Of a stretch of 64,000 nucleotides of DNA, positions 27,470 to 36,193 are shown piece by piece. The DNA is taken from assembly GCA_964554105.1 (NCBI GenBank), contig CAZKNF010000001.1, forward strand, positions 89,166 to 153,165, read 5' to 3'. The notes under the pieces were generated by a model, which was not told the origin of the DNA, ran no database searches, and saw nothing but the letters and a program-made list of their open reading frames with translations. The DNA is from CAZKNF01 sp964554105. Its GTDB lineage: Bacteria; Bacteroidota; Rhodothermia; Rhodothermales; VXPQ01. Numbering within the stretch: the first letter of the stretch is position 1; each line of letters begins with the position of its first letter. The position numbers were made by a program, and so were the translations under genes.

Positions 27470-28732
27470 TTACCCAAACATTTCTTTGACTTTCACGATG
27501 CCTTCGACCAATGCATCCACATCTTCTCGGGTGTTGTAAAGCGCAAACGAGGCTCTAACCGTACCCGGGATTCCGAATCGATCCATCAATGGTTGGGTGC
27601 AGTGATGCCCGGTTCGTACGGCGATTCCGAGTCGGTCGAGAATCGTACCGGCATCATACGGATGCACGTCATTCACGAGAAAAGAAATCACGCTCGCCTT
27701 GTTAGCAGCCGTACCGTAGATCCGGATGCCGTCAATTGCCTGAAGACGCGAGGTTGCGTAGCTGAGAAGTTCCTGCTCGTATGCTTCGACAGCACCTCGG
27801 TCTGTCCTCACCATAAAATCGACGGCTGCGCCGAAACCAATTCCGCCGGCGATATTCGGTGTTCCTGCCTCCAATCGGTGGGGTAGATCGTTATAGGTCG
27901 TCTTTTCGAACGTAACCGTCTCGATCATGTCGCCGCCGCCCTGGTAGGGAGGTATGTTCTCGAGATGGTTCGCCTTTCCGTACAACGCGCCGACGCCGGT
28001 CGGTCCAAACATCTTGTGAGACGAGCAACAGTAAAAGTCACAGTCCAGATCCTGGACGTCGACCTTCATGTGCGGAACGGCCTGCGCCCCGTCGATCAGT
28101 ACCGCCGCGCCGACCTCATGCGCATCGCGGATCATGCTCTTGATCGGATTGATCGTCCCGAGCGTGTTCGACACGTGCGGAATCGCAACGAGCTTTAGGC
28201 GCTCCGTGAGCAGCCGCTCGAATGCCTCAGAAATGATTTCGCCTTCGTCATTGACCGGGATCACTTTCAACTCGGCGCCAACCGATCCACAGAGCATCTG
28301 CCATGGTACGATGTTCGAATGGTGCTCCATCTCCGAAATGAGAACCTGATCGCCCCTGCCGACCTGCATCTTTCCGAAAGTCGACGCCACGAGGTTTATC
28401 GCGTCAGTCGTGCCGTGCGTGAAAATCGTCTGCCGGGTCGATTCGGCATTGAGAAATCCAGCGATACTGCTTCGCGCGGCTTCGTAGGCCTCGGTAGCCA
28501 ACTGGCTGAGGTAGTGCACACCGCGATGGACATTGCTGTTCTCCTCGGTGTAGTACCGCGTCAAGCGGTCGATGACCTCTTGCGGCTTCTGAGATGTCGC
28601 CGCATTATCCAGGTAGACCAGAGGATGTCCGTAGACCGTCCGCTTCAGCGCCGGAAACTTGTCCCGTACGGCGTAGACGTCGAAAGGCTCGGCGCTAACT
28701 CTGTTGATCGTTTGGATCTCAGCTTCGGCCAT
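27470..28732 (-). CDS. sufS: Cysteine desulfurase SufS
   Basis: About 420 residues, PLP-dependent class V aminotransferase fold. VYLDNAATSQKP opens the domain, the PLP lysine is in SSHKMFGPTG, and the catalytic cysteine is in VRTGHHCTQPLM. It removes sulfur from cysteine and passes it to SufE. Two starts are possible: ATG 28753 overlaps the sufD stop (TAATG), whereas ATG 28732 has a ggag element seven bases upstream and leaves only 20 bases after sufD. The latter is used here; the choice changes only seven residues. Confidence 0.96.
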   Translation of the reverse strand: MAEAEIQTINRVSAEPFDVYAVRDKFPALKRTVYGHPLVYLDNAATSQKPQEVIDRLTRYYTEENSNVHRGVHYLSQLATEAYEAARSSIAGFLNAESTRQTIFTHGTTDAINLVASTFGKMQVGRGDQVLISEMEHHSNIVPWQMLCGSVGAELKVIPVNDEGEIISEAFERLLTERLKLVAIPHVSNTLGTINPIKSMIRDAHEVGAAVLIDGAQAVPHMKVDVQDLDCDFYCCSSHKMFGPTGVGALYGKANHLENIPPYQGGGDMIETVTFEKTTYNDLPHRLEAGTPNIAGGIGFGAAVDFMVRTDRGAVEAYEQELLSYATSRLQAIDGIRIYGTAANKASVISFLVNDVHPYDAGTILDRLGIAVRTGHHCTQPLMDRFGIPGTVRASFALYNTREDVDALVEGIVKVKEMFG

Positions 28733-28752
28733 ACTTTTTCTCCGCCGGTGCA

Positions 28753-30081
28753 TTACCAGCCGAATCGCTCCGATACCCGGCGATCCAGAAGCTGCCGCAG
28801 CGGCTCAAGTTTGATTTCATCGATAACGTCACGGGCGAATGCATGGAGGAGCATGCCGCGCGCTTCCTTCTCCGGAATGCCGCGGGAGCGAAGATAAAAG
28901 AGCGCCTCGCGGTCGAGCTGTCCCGTCGTCGCGCCATGACTGCACTTGACATCGTCGGCGTAAATCTCGAGCTCCGGTTTCGCGTTCATGGTAGCTGTGG
29001 TGGACAGCAGGATGCTCTTGTTCTCCTGGAAAGCATTCGTTTTCTGCGCGTCCGGACGCACGAAAACCTTTCCATTAAAAACGCCGGACGCATTATCGTC
29101 GAGCACACCCTTGTACAGCTCGTTGCTCATGCAATTCGGTTTCGCATGATCGACCAGCGTATGGTTGTCTACGTGTGTTTCGCCGATGGGCAGAAAGAGC
29201 CCGAAGAGATGCGTCTCGCAATACTCACCATCGGGGACGATTCTCAGGTTGTTGCGGACGACTTCACCCGAAAGCGTAAAGGTATACGTCGAAAAAATGC
29301 TGTCACCCTCCTGACGCGCCTCGATATTCGACACGAGAGAGGCGTTGGGTCCGTCATCTTGGACGGAATACATGTCAACGACGGCACGGCGGCCGACGAA
29401 GACCTCCGTCACCGCATTCGTAAATGTGTGAGATTCGCCGATTGAGCCGCCGGTCTCGACCAGGCGTGCCTGGCTGCCTTCTTCGAACACAATGAGGTTG
29501 CGCGGCTGCGATACGATATCTTCCTCGGCGACCTTCAGGTTCACGACATGAAGCGGCTTCTCCACAATCTTGCCTTTTGGCACATACATAAAAAGGCCAT
29601 CGAGGGTAAACGCGGTATTGAGGGCGGTAAACACATCCTCGTCGTTTGTTGCGACGCCGAAGAAGCTATTCACAAGATCCCTGTGATCACGTGACGCCTT
29701 TTCGAGACTCTCGATAATTACGCCCTGCGGCAGTTCGCCGACATTCGACAGCTCGCGCATGAATCTCCCGTTCACGAGCACGACGACGTGTGCCTCCATA
29801 TCCGGCACGAGATAAGACGCTATGTCGATCTTCCGCATCGACGTCGTCAGGGGAGCGGCGAGCTGTACCTTATAATTCCGCTGGAGAACTTTGCTGATAT
29901 TAGTGTATTTCCACGCTTCTGCTTTCCGAGTCGGAAAGCCGAGCTTGCGAAACCGTTCTATTGCTGACTGCCGCAGATCTTGCAGCTTAGCGTTCGTCCC
30001 GTTTAGGGCTCGCCCGACGTTCATTTCGAACGCCGATACGAATCGGTCTTCGGGATGTGTCTCTTTTACGTTTTCGGGCAT
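28753..30081 (-). CDS. sufD: Fe-S scaffold subunit SufD
   Basis: 442 residues. The N-terminal segment RKAEAWKYTNIS and the C-terminal beta-helix region with DDVKCSHGATTGQL and YLRSRGIPEKEAR are diagnostic. SufD pairs with SufB in the SufBC2D scaffold, where the His of CSHGAT has been implicated in cluster assembly. It starts 51 bases after sufC. Confidence 0.97.
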   Translation of the reverse strand: MPENVKETHPEDRFVSAFEMNVGRALNGTNAKLQDLRQSAIERFRKLGFPTRKAEAWKYTNISKVLQRNYKVQLAAPLTTSMRKIDIASYLVPDMEAHVVVLVNGRFMRELSNVGELPQGVIIESLEKASRDHRDLVNSFFGVATNDEDVFTALNTAFTLDGLFMYVPKGKIVEKPLHVVNLKVAEEDIVSQPRNLIVFEEGSQARLVETGGSIGESHTFTNAVTEVFVGRRAVVDMYSVQDDGPNASLVSNIEARQEGDSIFSTYTFTLSGEVVRNNLRIVPDGEYCETHLFGLFLPIGETHVDNHTLVDHAKPNCMSNELYKGVLDDNASGVFNGKVFVRPDAQKTNAFQENKSILLSTTATMNAKPELEIYADDVKCSHGATTGQLDREALFYLRSRGIPEKEARGMLLHAFARDVIDEIKLEPLRQLLDRRVSERFGW

Positions 30082-30132
30082 GCTTTCGTGACGAGTTGAA
30101 AGTTGTGGATGCCGAGACGTGTCCGCCGGAGT

Positions 30133-30894
30133 TTAGACGACCGCCGGTTCAGGACGCACCCATTCGTATCCTTTGTCTTCGAGTTCGAGGGCAAGGTTCT
30201 TGTCACCCGAACGCACAATTTTGCCGCCAACCATCACGTGGACGATGTCCGGCACGATGTATTCCAGCAGACGCTGATAGTGCGTGATAACGACGAAGCT
30301 GCGGTCTGCGGCACGAAGGCCATTCACGCCGTCCGCAACGATGCGGAGGGCATCGATGTCGAGGCCGGAATCCGTTTCGTCGAGTATGGCAAGCTTCGGT
30401 TCGAGCATTGCGAGCTGAAAAATCTCATTTCGCTTCTTTTCACCGCCGGAAAAGCCGACGTTTACGGCACGACTCATGAGTTGCGGATCCAAATCGACGA
30501 GCGCCGCGCGTTCTCGCATCATTCTAAGAAACTCCGCCGCCGAAAGGGGCTCCTGCCCACGGTGTTCGCGCTGTTCGTTGATGGCCTGCTTCAGAAAGTT
30601 ATTCATGCTAACTCCAGGAAGCTCCACGGGATATTGAAACGCGAGGAAGATCCCGGCTAACGAGCGCTCATCAGGCGACATCTCCTGCAGATCCTCACCT
30701 TCGTACAAGATCTCCCCACCGGTCACCTCGAACTCTTCGCGCCCGGCAAGCACTGCAGCAAGTGTGCTTTTGCCGGAACCGTTCGGACCCATGATCGCAT
30801 GGATTTCGCCGGGATTCACTGTCAGGTCGACGCCCTTCAGAATCTCCTGATCTTCAACTTTCGCGTGTAGGTCTTTGACCTCCAGTATTGCCAT
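30133..30894 (-). CDS. sufC: SufC ATPase
   Basis: 253 residues. Walker A GPNGSGKST, signature FSGGEKKRNE, and Walker B LAILDETDSGLD with the SufC-specific spacing. It is the ATPase of the SufBC2D scaffold. The start ATG is preceded by six bases (tcaaga on the coding strand) and then directly by the five-copy heptamer array at 30901-30935, so no canonical Shine-Dalgarno sequence is present where one would sit. It lies 96 bases after sufB. Confidence 0.97.
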   Translation of the reverse strand: MAILEVKDLHAKVEDQEILKGVDLTVNPGEIHAIMGPNGSGKSTLAAVLAGREEFEVTGGEILYEGEDLQEMSPDERSLAGIFLAFQYPVELPGVSMNNFLKQAINEQREHRGQEPLSAAEFLRMMRERAALVDLDPQLMSRAVNVGFSGGEKKRNEIFQLAMLEPKLAILDETDSGLDIDALRIVADGVNGLRAADRSFVVITHYQRLLEYIVPDIVHVMVGGKIVRSGDKNLALELEDKGYEWVRPEPAVV

Positions 30895-30900
30895 TCTTGA

Positions 30901-30935
30901 GTTCAGAGTTCAGAGTTCAGAGTTCAGAGTTCAGA
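30901..30935 (-). repeat. Five perfect tandem heptamers between sufB and sufC
   Basis: The plus-strand unit gttcaga (tctgaac in the direction of transcription) is repeated five times without a mismatch, then breaks off into gtgataag. The array ends six bases before the sufC start and occupies the position of its ribosome-binding site. Such short perfect arrays can change copy number by slippage. Confidence 0.95.
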
Positions 30936-30990
30936 GTGATAAGCCAGCCGATCCGTAGTAGATCAAAACGAACATCCAGGAGCGGCTATT

Positions 30991-32454
30991 TCAGCCCACC
31001 GACCCTTCGAGTTCGATGTCTAGGAGCTTCTGCGCTTCCACTGCGAATTCCATCGGCAGCTTCGAGAGGATGTCCTTGCAGAAGCCGTTTACGATCAGCT
31101 TGATGGCAGCCTCCTCTCCGATCCCGCGCTGGTTGCAGTAAAAAATCTGATCCTCTCCCACCTTCGACGTCGTCGCTTCGTGTTCGACCTGCGCCGTCGG
31201 ATTGTCGATTTCGATATACGGGAAGGTGTGCGCCCCACATTTATCGCCCAGCAGCATCGAATCGCACTGCGAAAAGTTGCGCGCATTCTGCGCGCCCCTA
31301 TTAATCTTGACGAGGCCGCGGTATGAGTTATTCGAATAGCCGCCCGAGATCCCCTTCGAGATGATCGTGCTTTTCGTGTTCTTCCCTATGTGGGTCATTT
31401 TCGTACCCGTATCGGCCTGCTGGCGTCCCTTCGTGAAGGCCACGGAATAGAACTCGCCAACCGAATTGTCACCCTTAAGGATGACGCTCGGATACTTCCA
31501 GGTGATTGCCGAGCCCGTTTCGAGCTGCGTCCAGGAGATCTTCGCGTTTGCACCCTTACAGATGCCGCGTTTGGTGACGAAATTATAGATTCCGCCTTTC
31601 CCTTCGGCGTTGCCGGGATACCAGTTCTGGATGGTCGAGTACTTGACCTCCGCGTCCTTTTCTGCAATGATCTCGACGACAGCTGCGTGCAGCTGATTCT
31701 CGTCGCGCTGCGGAGCCGTGCATCCTTCGAGGTAGCTGACGTAGCTGCCCTCTTCTGCAACGATCAGCGTCCGTTCGAACTGGCCCGTGCCGGCCTGATT
31801 GATGCGGAAATACGTCGACAGCTCCATGGGGCAACGGACGCCCTTCGGTATGTAACAGAAGGATCCGTCGCTGAAAACCGCAGCATTAAGTGCTGCATAG
31901 AAGTTGTCGGTGTACGGCACGACCGAGCCCATGTATTTTTGAACCAGATCGGGATGATTCGCGACGGCCTCGCCGAACGAGCAAAAGATAATGCCCTTCT
32001 TTCCAAGCTCCTCCTTGAACGTCGTGTGAACCGACACGCTGTCAAGAACCGCATCGACGGCCACGCCTGCGAGCTGCTTTTGCTCGCCCAGAGGAATGCC
32101 CAACCGTTCGAACGTTTCGAGCAGCTCGGGATCCACCTCGTCCAGACTCTCGTACCGCGGCTTCGTGCTCGGTGAGGAGTAGTAGGTGATATCCTGAAAG
32201 TCGATGTTCGGGTAGGTGATATGAGCCCACCGCGGATACTTTTCTCGATCCGAAACGAGCGATTGCCAGTAATGAAAGGCCTTGAGTCGCCATTCAAGCA
32301 GCCACTCGGGCTCCTCTTTCTTGGCTGCAATCATCCGGACAACGTCTTCGTCTAGTCCTTTCGGAATCGTGTCCGACTTGACATCTGTGACCCAGCCGTA
32401 TTTATAGTCGGTATCAGCGACTTGCTGAAGAAATTGGGTTTCCGTAATCGGCAT
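30991..32454 (-). CDS. sufB: Fe-S scaffold subunit SufB
   Basis: 487 residues, normal length. Recognisable stretches include GVRCPMELSTYFRIN, GSYVSYLEGCTAP and SMLLGDKCGAHTFPYIE, the latter holding the cysteine implicated in cluster formation in E. coli SufB. First gene of the operon sufB-C-D-S-E-T. The upstream region to the divergent A-type carrier gene contains a leader hairpin and a perfect palindrome that may be an operator. Confidence 0.97.
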   Translation of the reverse strand: MPITETQFLQQVADTDYKYGWVTDVKSDTIPKGLDEDVVRMIAAKKEEPEWLLEWRLKAFHYWQSLVSDREKYPRWAHITYPNIDFQDITYYSSPSTKPRYESLDEVDPELLETFERLGIPLGEQKQLAGVAVDAVLDSVSVHTTFKEELGKKGIIFCSFGEAVANHPDLVQKYMGSVVPYTDNFYAALNAAVFSDGSFCYIPKGVRCPMELSTYFRINQAGTGQFERTLIVAEEGSYVSYLEGCTAPQRDENQLHAAVVEIIAEKDAEVKYSTIQNWYPGNAEGKGGIYNFVTKRGICKGANAKISWTQLETGSAITWKYPSVILKGDNSVGEFYSVAFTKGRQQADTGTKMTHIGKNTKSTIISKGISGGYSNNSYRGLVKINRGAQNARNFSQCDSMLLGDKCGAHTFPYIEIDNPTAQVEHEATTSKVGEDQIFYCNQRGIGEEAAIKLIVNGFCKDILSKLPMEFAVEAQKLLDIELEGSVG

Positions 32455-32488
32455 GTTCCAGCTTCCTTTAAATGTGTAAGCGTCCTAT

Positions 32489-32521
32489 ACCGGGCGCATG
32501 CGGAGCTGTACTCCACCCGGT
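32489..32521 (-). promoter_or_regulatory. Possible hairpin in the sufB 5-prime leader
   Basis: Outer arms accggg/cccggt and inner arms ggag/ctcc (loop ctgta) can fold into one interrupted stem about 35 bases before the sufB start. It could affect mRNA stability or translation. No T-tract follows, so it is not a standard terminator. Confidence 0.35.
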
Positions 32522-32580
32522 CGCCTCAAGCGCGGGTGAATGAATACTGTCTGCTCCACGGGATCCCTCGGTTTGCCCTG

Positions 32581-32604
32581 AAGTGTAAACAACCGTTTAC
32601 ACTT
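32581..32604. promoter_or_regulatory. Perfect palindrome, putative operator of the suf region
   Basis: aagtgtaaac and its exact complement gtttacactt are separated by aacc: ten-base arms, four-base centre. It is AT-rich, lacks a T-tract and sits midway between two divergent Fe-S genes, which fits a binding site for a dimeric repressor better than a terminator. It does not resemble the published IscR consensus. The cognate regulator is unknown. Confidence 0.55.
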
Positions 32605-32757
32605 TTACTATGTGTCAACGTTGGGTTACGAACCCTTTCACGAGGTCTTCGTTCCTCCGTGGAAGGCGTCTTGATCGCACCTTCTTGGAATGGAACCCAC
32701 AGCACGGCTCTATCATAAACCGACACGGTAAGTTCACCACTTGGAGTTCCGATAGTT

Positions 32758-33093
32758 ATGGAAGGCATCCAGTTCACTGACCGTGCAGTAGCCAGAATTC
32801 ACGAGATTGCCGGCAAGGACGATATTGATCTCGGGGCGACGATGCTTCGTGTGGCGGTCGTACCGGGTGGATGCTCGGGCCTTACCTACGATTTAGGGTG
32901 GGATACGACCGAACAAGAAGGAGATCGGATATATCGTCTGGGGGATGTTCGCATCGTACTCGATAAGCGAAGCTATTTATACGTGAGCGGGTCTGAGCTC
33001 GACTTCACCGATGGACTTGAAGGCAAGGGATTTCATTTTATGAACCCGCAAGCCACACGGACGTGCGCCTGCGGCGAAAGCTTCGGCCTTTAA
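32758..33093 (+). CDS. A-type Fe-S carrier (SufA/ErpA/IscA family)
   Basis: 111 residues. The three cluster-binding cysteines are all present: C39 in PGGCSG and C103/C105 in TCACGESF. These proteins carry clusters from the scaffold to targets. It is divergent from sufB, which supports a SufA-like role. Its stop overlaps the convergent DUF192 gene by a few bases. Confidence 0.95.
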   Translation: MEGIQFTDRAVARIHEIAGKDDIDLGATMLRVAVVPGGCSGLTYDLGWDTTEQEGDRIYRLGDVRIVLDKRSYLYVSGSELDFTDGLEGKGFHFMNPQATRTCACGESFGL

Positions 33094-33587
33094 TCTGGCG
33101 TATCTCCCGTCGTGCGCTCCCATCGCACCCTGTCCGATACACTGATTCCGTGCAGGTCGGAGAATCCCGCCGGCACTTCTACGACGTATTGAGCCGGTTC
33201 GTCGGAAGCAATCGTCTCTGCATTGAACGGCCGGTTATATTTGTCGATGTCGACGATTTGTGAATCGGCGTCGACGAACATGATATCGAGTCCCATCGGT
33301 GTGTTGCCCATCCAGAATCCCTGCGGCTCCTCGCGTTCGAAGATGAATAGCATGCCGCTCATCTCAGGTAAGGACGTGCGCTGCATCAGGCCGCGCTCGC
33401 GCGCGGAGTCTGTCTCTGCAATCTCGATATCTATCTCTAGGATATCTTCTTCACCGCGCACGAATGTGAGCGTACCATCCTTCCGGAATTCGATCCTCGA
33501 ATCCTCGGTCTCGTGCTGCTCCTGTGCGACGTCTCCGCAGGCTGCGCTAAGAAGAAGGACGACGAGAAGGAAAATGGGCGATTTCAT
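33090..33587 (-). CDS. DUF192 lipoprotein, copy A
   Basis: 165 residues with a lipoprotein signal (LVVLLLSAACGD, lipidated C17). The DUF192 domain is clear: RGLMQRTSLPEMSGMLFIF, then GFWMGNTPMGLDIMFVD and late VVEVPAGFSDLHGI. Function unknown. It is paralogous to the DUF192 gene immediately upstream and lies 11 bases after it. Start 33587 is chosen for the signal peptide. Confidence 0.9.
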   Translation of the reverse strand: MKSPIFLLVVLLLSAACGDVAQEQHETEDSRIEFRKDGTLTFVRGEEDILEIDIEIAETDSARERGLMQRTSLPEMSGMLFIFEREEPQGFWMGNTPMGLDIMFVDADSQIVDIDKYNRPFNAETIASDEPAQYVVEVPAGFSDLHGISVSDRVRWERTTGDTPD

Positions 33588-33598
33588 ATCCAACTGAA

Positions 33599-34099
33599 TT
33601 ATCCGGCAGGCGCGCTCGTGCGCATCCACGTAATGCGTGTGCTGTCGCCGATGCCGATGCGATCCGTAAATCCGGCGCGCACTTCGACGACGTATTTCTT
33701 TGGCGCTGCCGGGTGAATGACGTCATCGGAATACGGCGTGGTCCGCTTCGCGATGTTAACCACTTGAGAGTCCTGGCCGACAAAAATGATATCGAGCGGA
33801 AGTGGCGTGTTCCGCATCCAGAATCCGGTCGTATCGGCGCGATCCATGATAAAGAGCATCCCACTCTGTCGCGGAAGACTTCGGCGGCCCATCAGCCCGC
33901 GTGCACGTGCTTGATCGTTCTCCGCAATTTCAATGTCGATGGTCGTCAGCGTGTCTCCCCCGGAGGTCAAGAATGACAGGTGTCCGTCTGTCCGAAACGG
34001 AACATCCAACTGTACCGTCGGCAGCTCTTTCTCGCCGGATCGGCATCCTCCGCCAAGAAGGAATGCACTTAGAAGTAGAAGTCGAATGCAACAGTGCAT
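33599..34099 (-). CDS. DUF192 lipoprotein, copy B
   Basis: 166 residues with a lipoprotein signal (LLLLSAFLLGGGC, C19). The domain has RGLMGRRSLPRQSGMLFIM, GFWMRNTPLPLDIIFV and VVEVRAGFTDRIGI. It aligns end to end with the neighbouring copy, so the two arose by tandem duplication. It is about 60 bases downstream of hemW on the same strand. Confidence 0.9.
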   Translation of the reverse strand: MHCCIRLLLLSAFLLGGGCRSGEKELPTVQLDVPFRTDGHLSFLTSGGDTLTTIDIEIAENDQARARGLMGRRSLPRQSGMLFIMDRADTTGFWMRNTPLPLDIIFVGQDSQVVNIAKRTTPYSDDVIHPAAPKKYVVEVRAGFTDRIGIGDSTRITWMRTSAPAG

Positions 34100-34161
34100 C
34101 TAATCGTTGAGGTATGAGGGACGCTGCGGCGCGCTCGTATGGGAGAGTCGATACGGGCCGA

Positions 34162-35346
34162 TCACCGGGTTTCCAATAGTAGTTTCGAGGTGATCGAATC
34201 GCAGAGTAATTTGCCGTCATCGGTTAAGTGGATTCTATCGGTGCCGACCGTCTCGAGGTACCCCTCCGATTCGAGCCTTCCGATCTCTTCTTCCTTCTCG
34301 TAGAGGAGGTCGACTCCATAGTGCTTTTCCAGCCTGGAGAGGTCGATTCCATCGGACGTGCGGAGTCGTAACAGAATATATTCGTCTGCCAACATATCCA
34401 GGGACATCGATTCTCGGCCGCCGATCGGCACTTCATGCTGGCGGAGGAGGGACTCGTAGCGACGCAGATTTCGTTCGTTGAACCAGCGGTACGCCGGCAG
34501 ACCGCGCCACCAGAACGAGTGTGCGGAGGGACCAAATCCAAGATAATTACTGTGGTCCCAATAGATTTGGTTGTGCCGCGACCGAGCACCCGGTTTGGCA
34601 AAACTGGAGATCTCGTAGTGCTCGTAGCCTTGTTCCTTCAGGTATCCCATCGTAAAGCGGTAACGCTCCTCCATCTCCTCATCCTGGACCGGTTGTACGA
34701 GGTTTCGATCGACCATCTTCCCGAGGGGCGTCTTCTCCTCGATCGTCAGACTGTACGTCGATATGTGCGGCGTTCCGAGGCGTATAAGCTTCTGAACATT
34801 CGCGTACCAGTACTCCTCCGGCTGATCCGGAATCCCGAAAATCAAGTCCGCCGAGAAGTTGTCGAATCCTGCTTTGCGGGCATGTTCGATGCATGCCTCG
34901 GCATCCTCGGGGCTGTGGCTCCGATTCATAAACTCGAGATCACTCGGAAAGAACGACTGTATTCCGATGCTCAAGCGGTCGAAACCAAGCGATCGAAGAC
35001 TGCTAAGAAAATCCACGTCTGCATTCTCCGGATTAACCTCGAGCGTCGTCTCCTCGAGTGCAGAAACGTCGAAATGGGTGTGAATACTTTGAAGCAAAAT
35101 CCCCAGTTCGCCGGCCTCCAGCAGGGACGGCGTGCCGCCGCCGAAATAGATGGTCCGGATCGGCTCACGCTCGGCGTAGGTCGAAGCATAGTAAGCAATC
35201 TCATTGCTCATCGCCTCGACAAACGCGCCGTGCGTTTTCTGTGTGGTGACGAAATAGAAGTCACAGTACACACAGCGCTGCGAACAAAAGGGAATATGGA
35301 GGTAGAGGCCGGCCATGGTCGGCGTCCCAAACGCCGGTGCCGCCAT
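34162..35346 (-). CDS. hemW: HemW-like radical SAM protein (formerly coproporphyrinogen III oxidase-like)
   Basis: 394 residues. The radical SAM cluster motif is at the N-terminus, LYLHIPFCSQRCVYCDFYF, with the extra phenylalanine typical of HemW. GGGTPSLL and FDNFSADLIFGIP follow. HemW binds heme and is thought to insert it into respiratory enzymes; it is not an oxidase. An alternative start at 35316 (MAGLYLHIPF) matches family convention, but 35346 has a weak ggcgga element eight bases upstream. Confidence 0.9.
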   Translation of the reverse strand: MAAPAFGTPTMAGLYLHIPFCSQRCVYCDFYFVTTQKTHGAFVEAMSNEIAYYASTYAEREPIRTIYFGGGTPSLLEAGELGILLQSIHTHFDVSALEETTLEVNPENADVDFLSSLRSLGFDRLSIGIQSFFPSDLEFMNRSHSPEDAEACIEHARKAGFDNFSADLIFGIPDQPEEYWYANVQKLIRLGTPHISTYSLTIEEKTPLGKMVDRNLVQPVQDEEMEERYRFTMGYLKEQGYEHYEISSFAKPGARSRHNQIYWDHSNYLGFGPSAHSFWWRGLPAYRWFNERNLRRYESLLRQHEVPIGGRESMSLDMLADEYILLRLRTSDGIDLSRLEKHYGVDLLYEKEEEIGRLESEGYLETVGTDRIHLTDDGKLLCDSITSKLLLETR

Positions 35347-35423
35347 GATTGTTTTCCGCCGAGATAGATAGTTTTCCGACCCAGGACGGCGTTGCCACCA
35401 AGGCGTCCACCGGCGGCCGCTAA

Positions 35424-35939
35424 CTAGAAAATGATCCCGATGCGAACTGGAATGGCAAGGCCTACGCTCTCCTCTCCGATGATCAGGGCAGGGTCGACTT
35501 CGTAGTAAAGCGAAGTTTCGTACAGGGCATGAACCCAGCCCATCCCGACATGAACGGTCGGACCGCTCTGCTGATTGTCGCTGCTCAACGGAATATATCC
35601 CCCGAGGCCAAAAAGAACGTAGCGGAGCCGGTCCTGCCCGGCCGGAAGATTGACAATTGCTGAAAGCTGTGGATCGAGTATATACTCTGCATCACTGCGG
35701 CCGCCGAAAACAAAACCGGTGAAACCAAGATCAATTGCAAAAGATACGTCCTGGTTGGCAGGCGCCGATGCGCGACCGCGGAAACCGACGCCGAGTCCGT
35801 CGGCCGTACTCAGCATGGTATTCAAGCCCACGCCGAAGCGCGGCGGGGCCTGTGCCGCGGCGTTTTCAGCAGTTGAGGCAGAGAATCCGACAAAGGCTGC
35901 CAGAGTCAACATAAGATGGAAGGAACGACGGAATCTCAT
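35424..35939 (-). CDS. Small outer-membrane beta-barrel-like protein
   Basis: 171 residues with a signal peptide ending AAAQ after MLTLAAFVGFSAS. The mature part is a series of short amphipathic strands rich in Gly and ending in an aromatic residue (VRIGIIF), as in small outer-membrane barrels. No family recognised. Start 35939 is chosen for the signal peptide. It lies downstream of nothing close on its strand; 254 bases separate it from the divergent etfB start. Confidence 0.65.
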   Translation of the reverse strand: MRFRRSFHLMLTLAAFVGFSASTAENAAAQAPPRFGVGLNTMLSTADGLGVGFRGRASAPANQDVSFAIDLGFTGFVFGGRSDAEYILDPQLSAIVNLPAGQDRLRYVLFGLGGYIPLSSDNQQSGPTVHVGMGWVHALYETSLYYEVDPALIIGEESVGLAIPVRIGIIF

Positions 35940-36193
35940 ACGGAGCTCTTGGGTGCTTTTTACGAAATGCGAGAATGAGGAGAGCGGGTGAAGATTAACT
36001 GACGAGGCTGGACGAAGACATCGCAGCTCCGTATTGCCTTGGGCAAATCTTCGCTTCAAACGAGTCGATCGATTGGTTAAGTTACGGCGCATCTTTGATG
36101 ATTGGCGTCGAGCCGTCATCCTTGGGAGCTGATGGGTTTGCGGAATGGCTCAACTGTCGGATGAGATCGCAAAATAGGAAAGAAAGACGCGCA

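Larger units (their letters stand above)
32455..32757. promoter_or_regulatory. Divergent promoter region, sufB / A-type Fe-S carrier
   Basis: 303 bases without a gene separate the two outward-facing Fe-S genes, so both promoters should lie here. Visible elements are the sufB leader hairpin (32489-32521), the perfect 24-base palindrome (32581-32604) and, reading toward sufB, a consensus-like ttgaca just upstream of the palindrome (complement of 32614-32619). I could not fix a matching -10 box with confidence. Confidence 0.5.

Noticed and set aside
30901..30935. CRISPR-like array
   Set aside because: The unit is only seven bases with no spacers, so it is a simple tandem repeat.
32581..32604. 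Intrinsic terminator
   Set aside because: The palindrome is AT-rich, sits between divergent promoters and is not located after any gene's 3-prime end.
34435..35367. Open frame on the plus strand (310 residues)
   Set aside because: Antisense to hemW, whose radical SAM motif is on the other strand.
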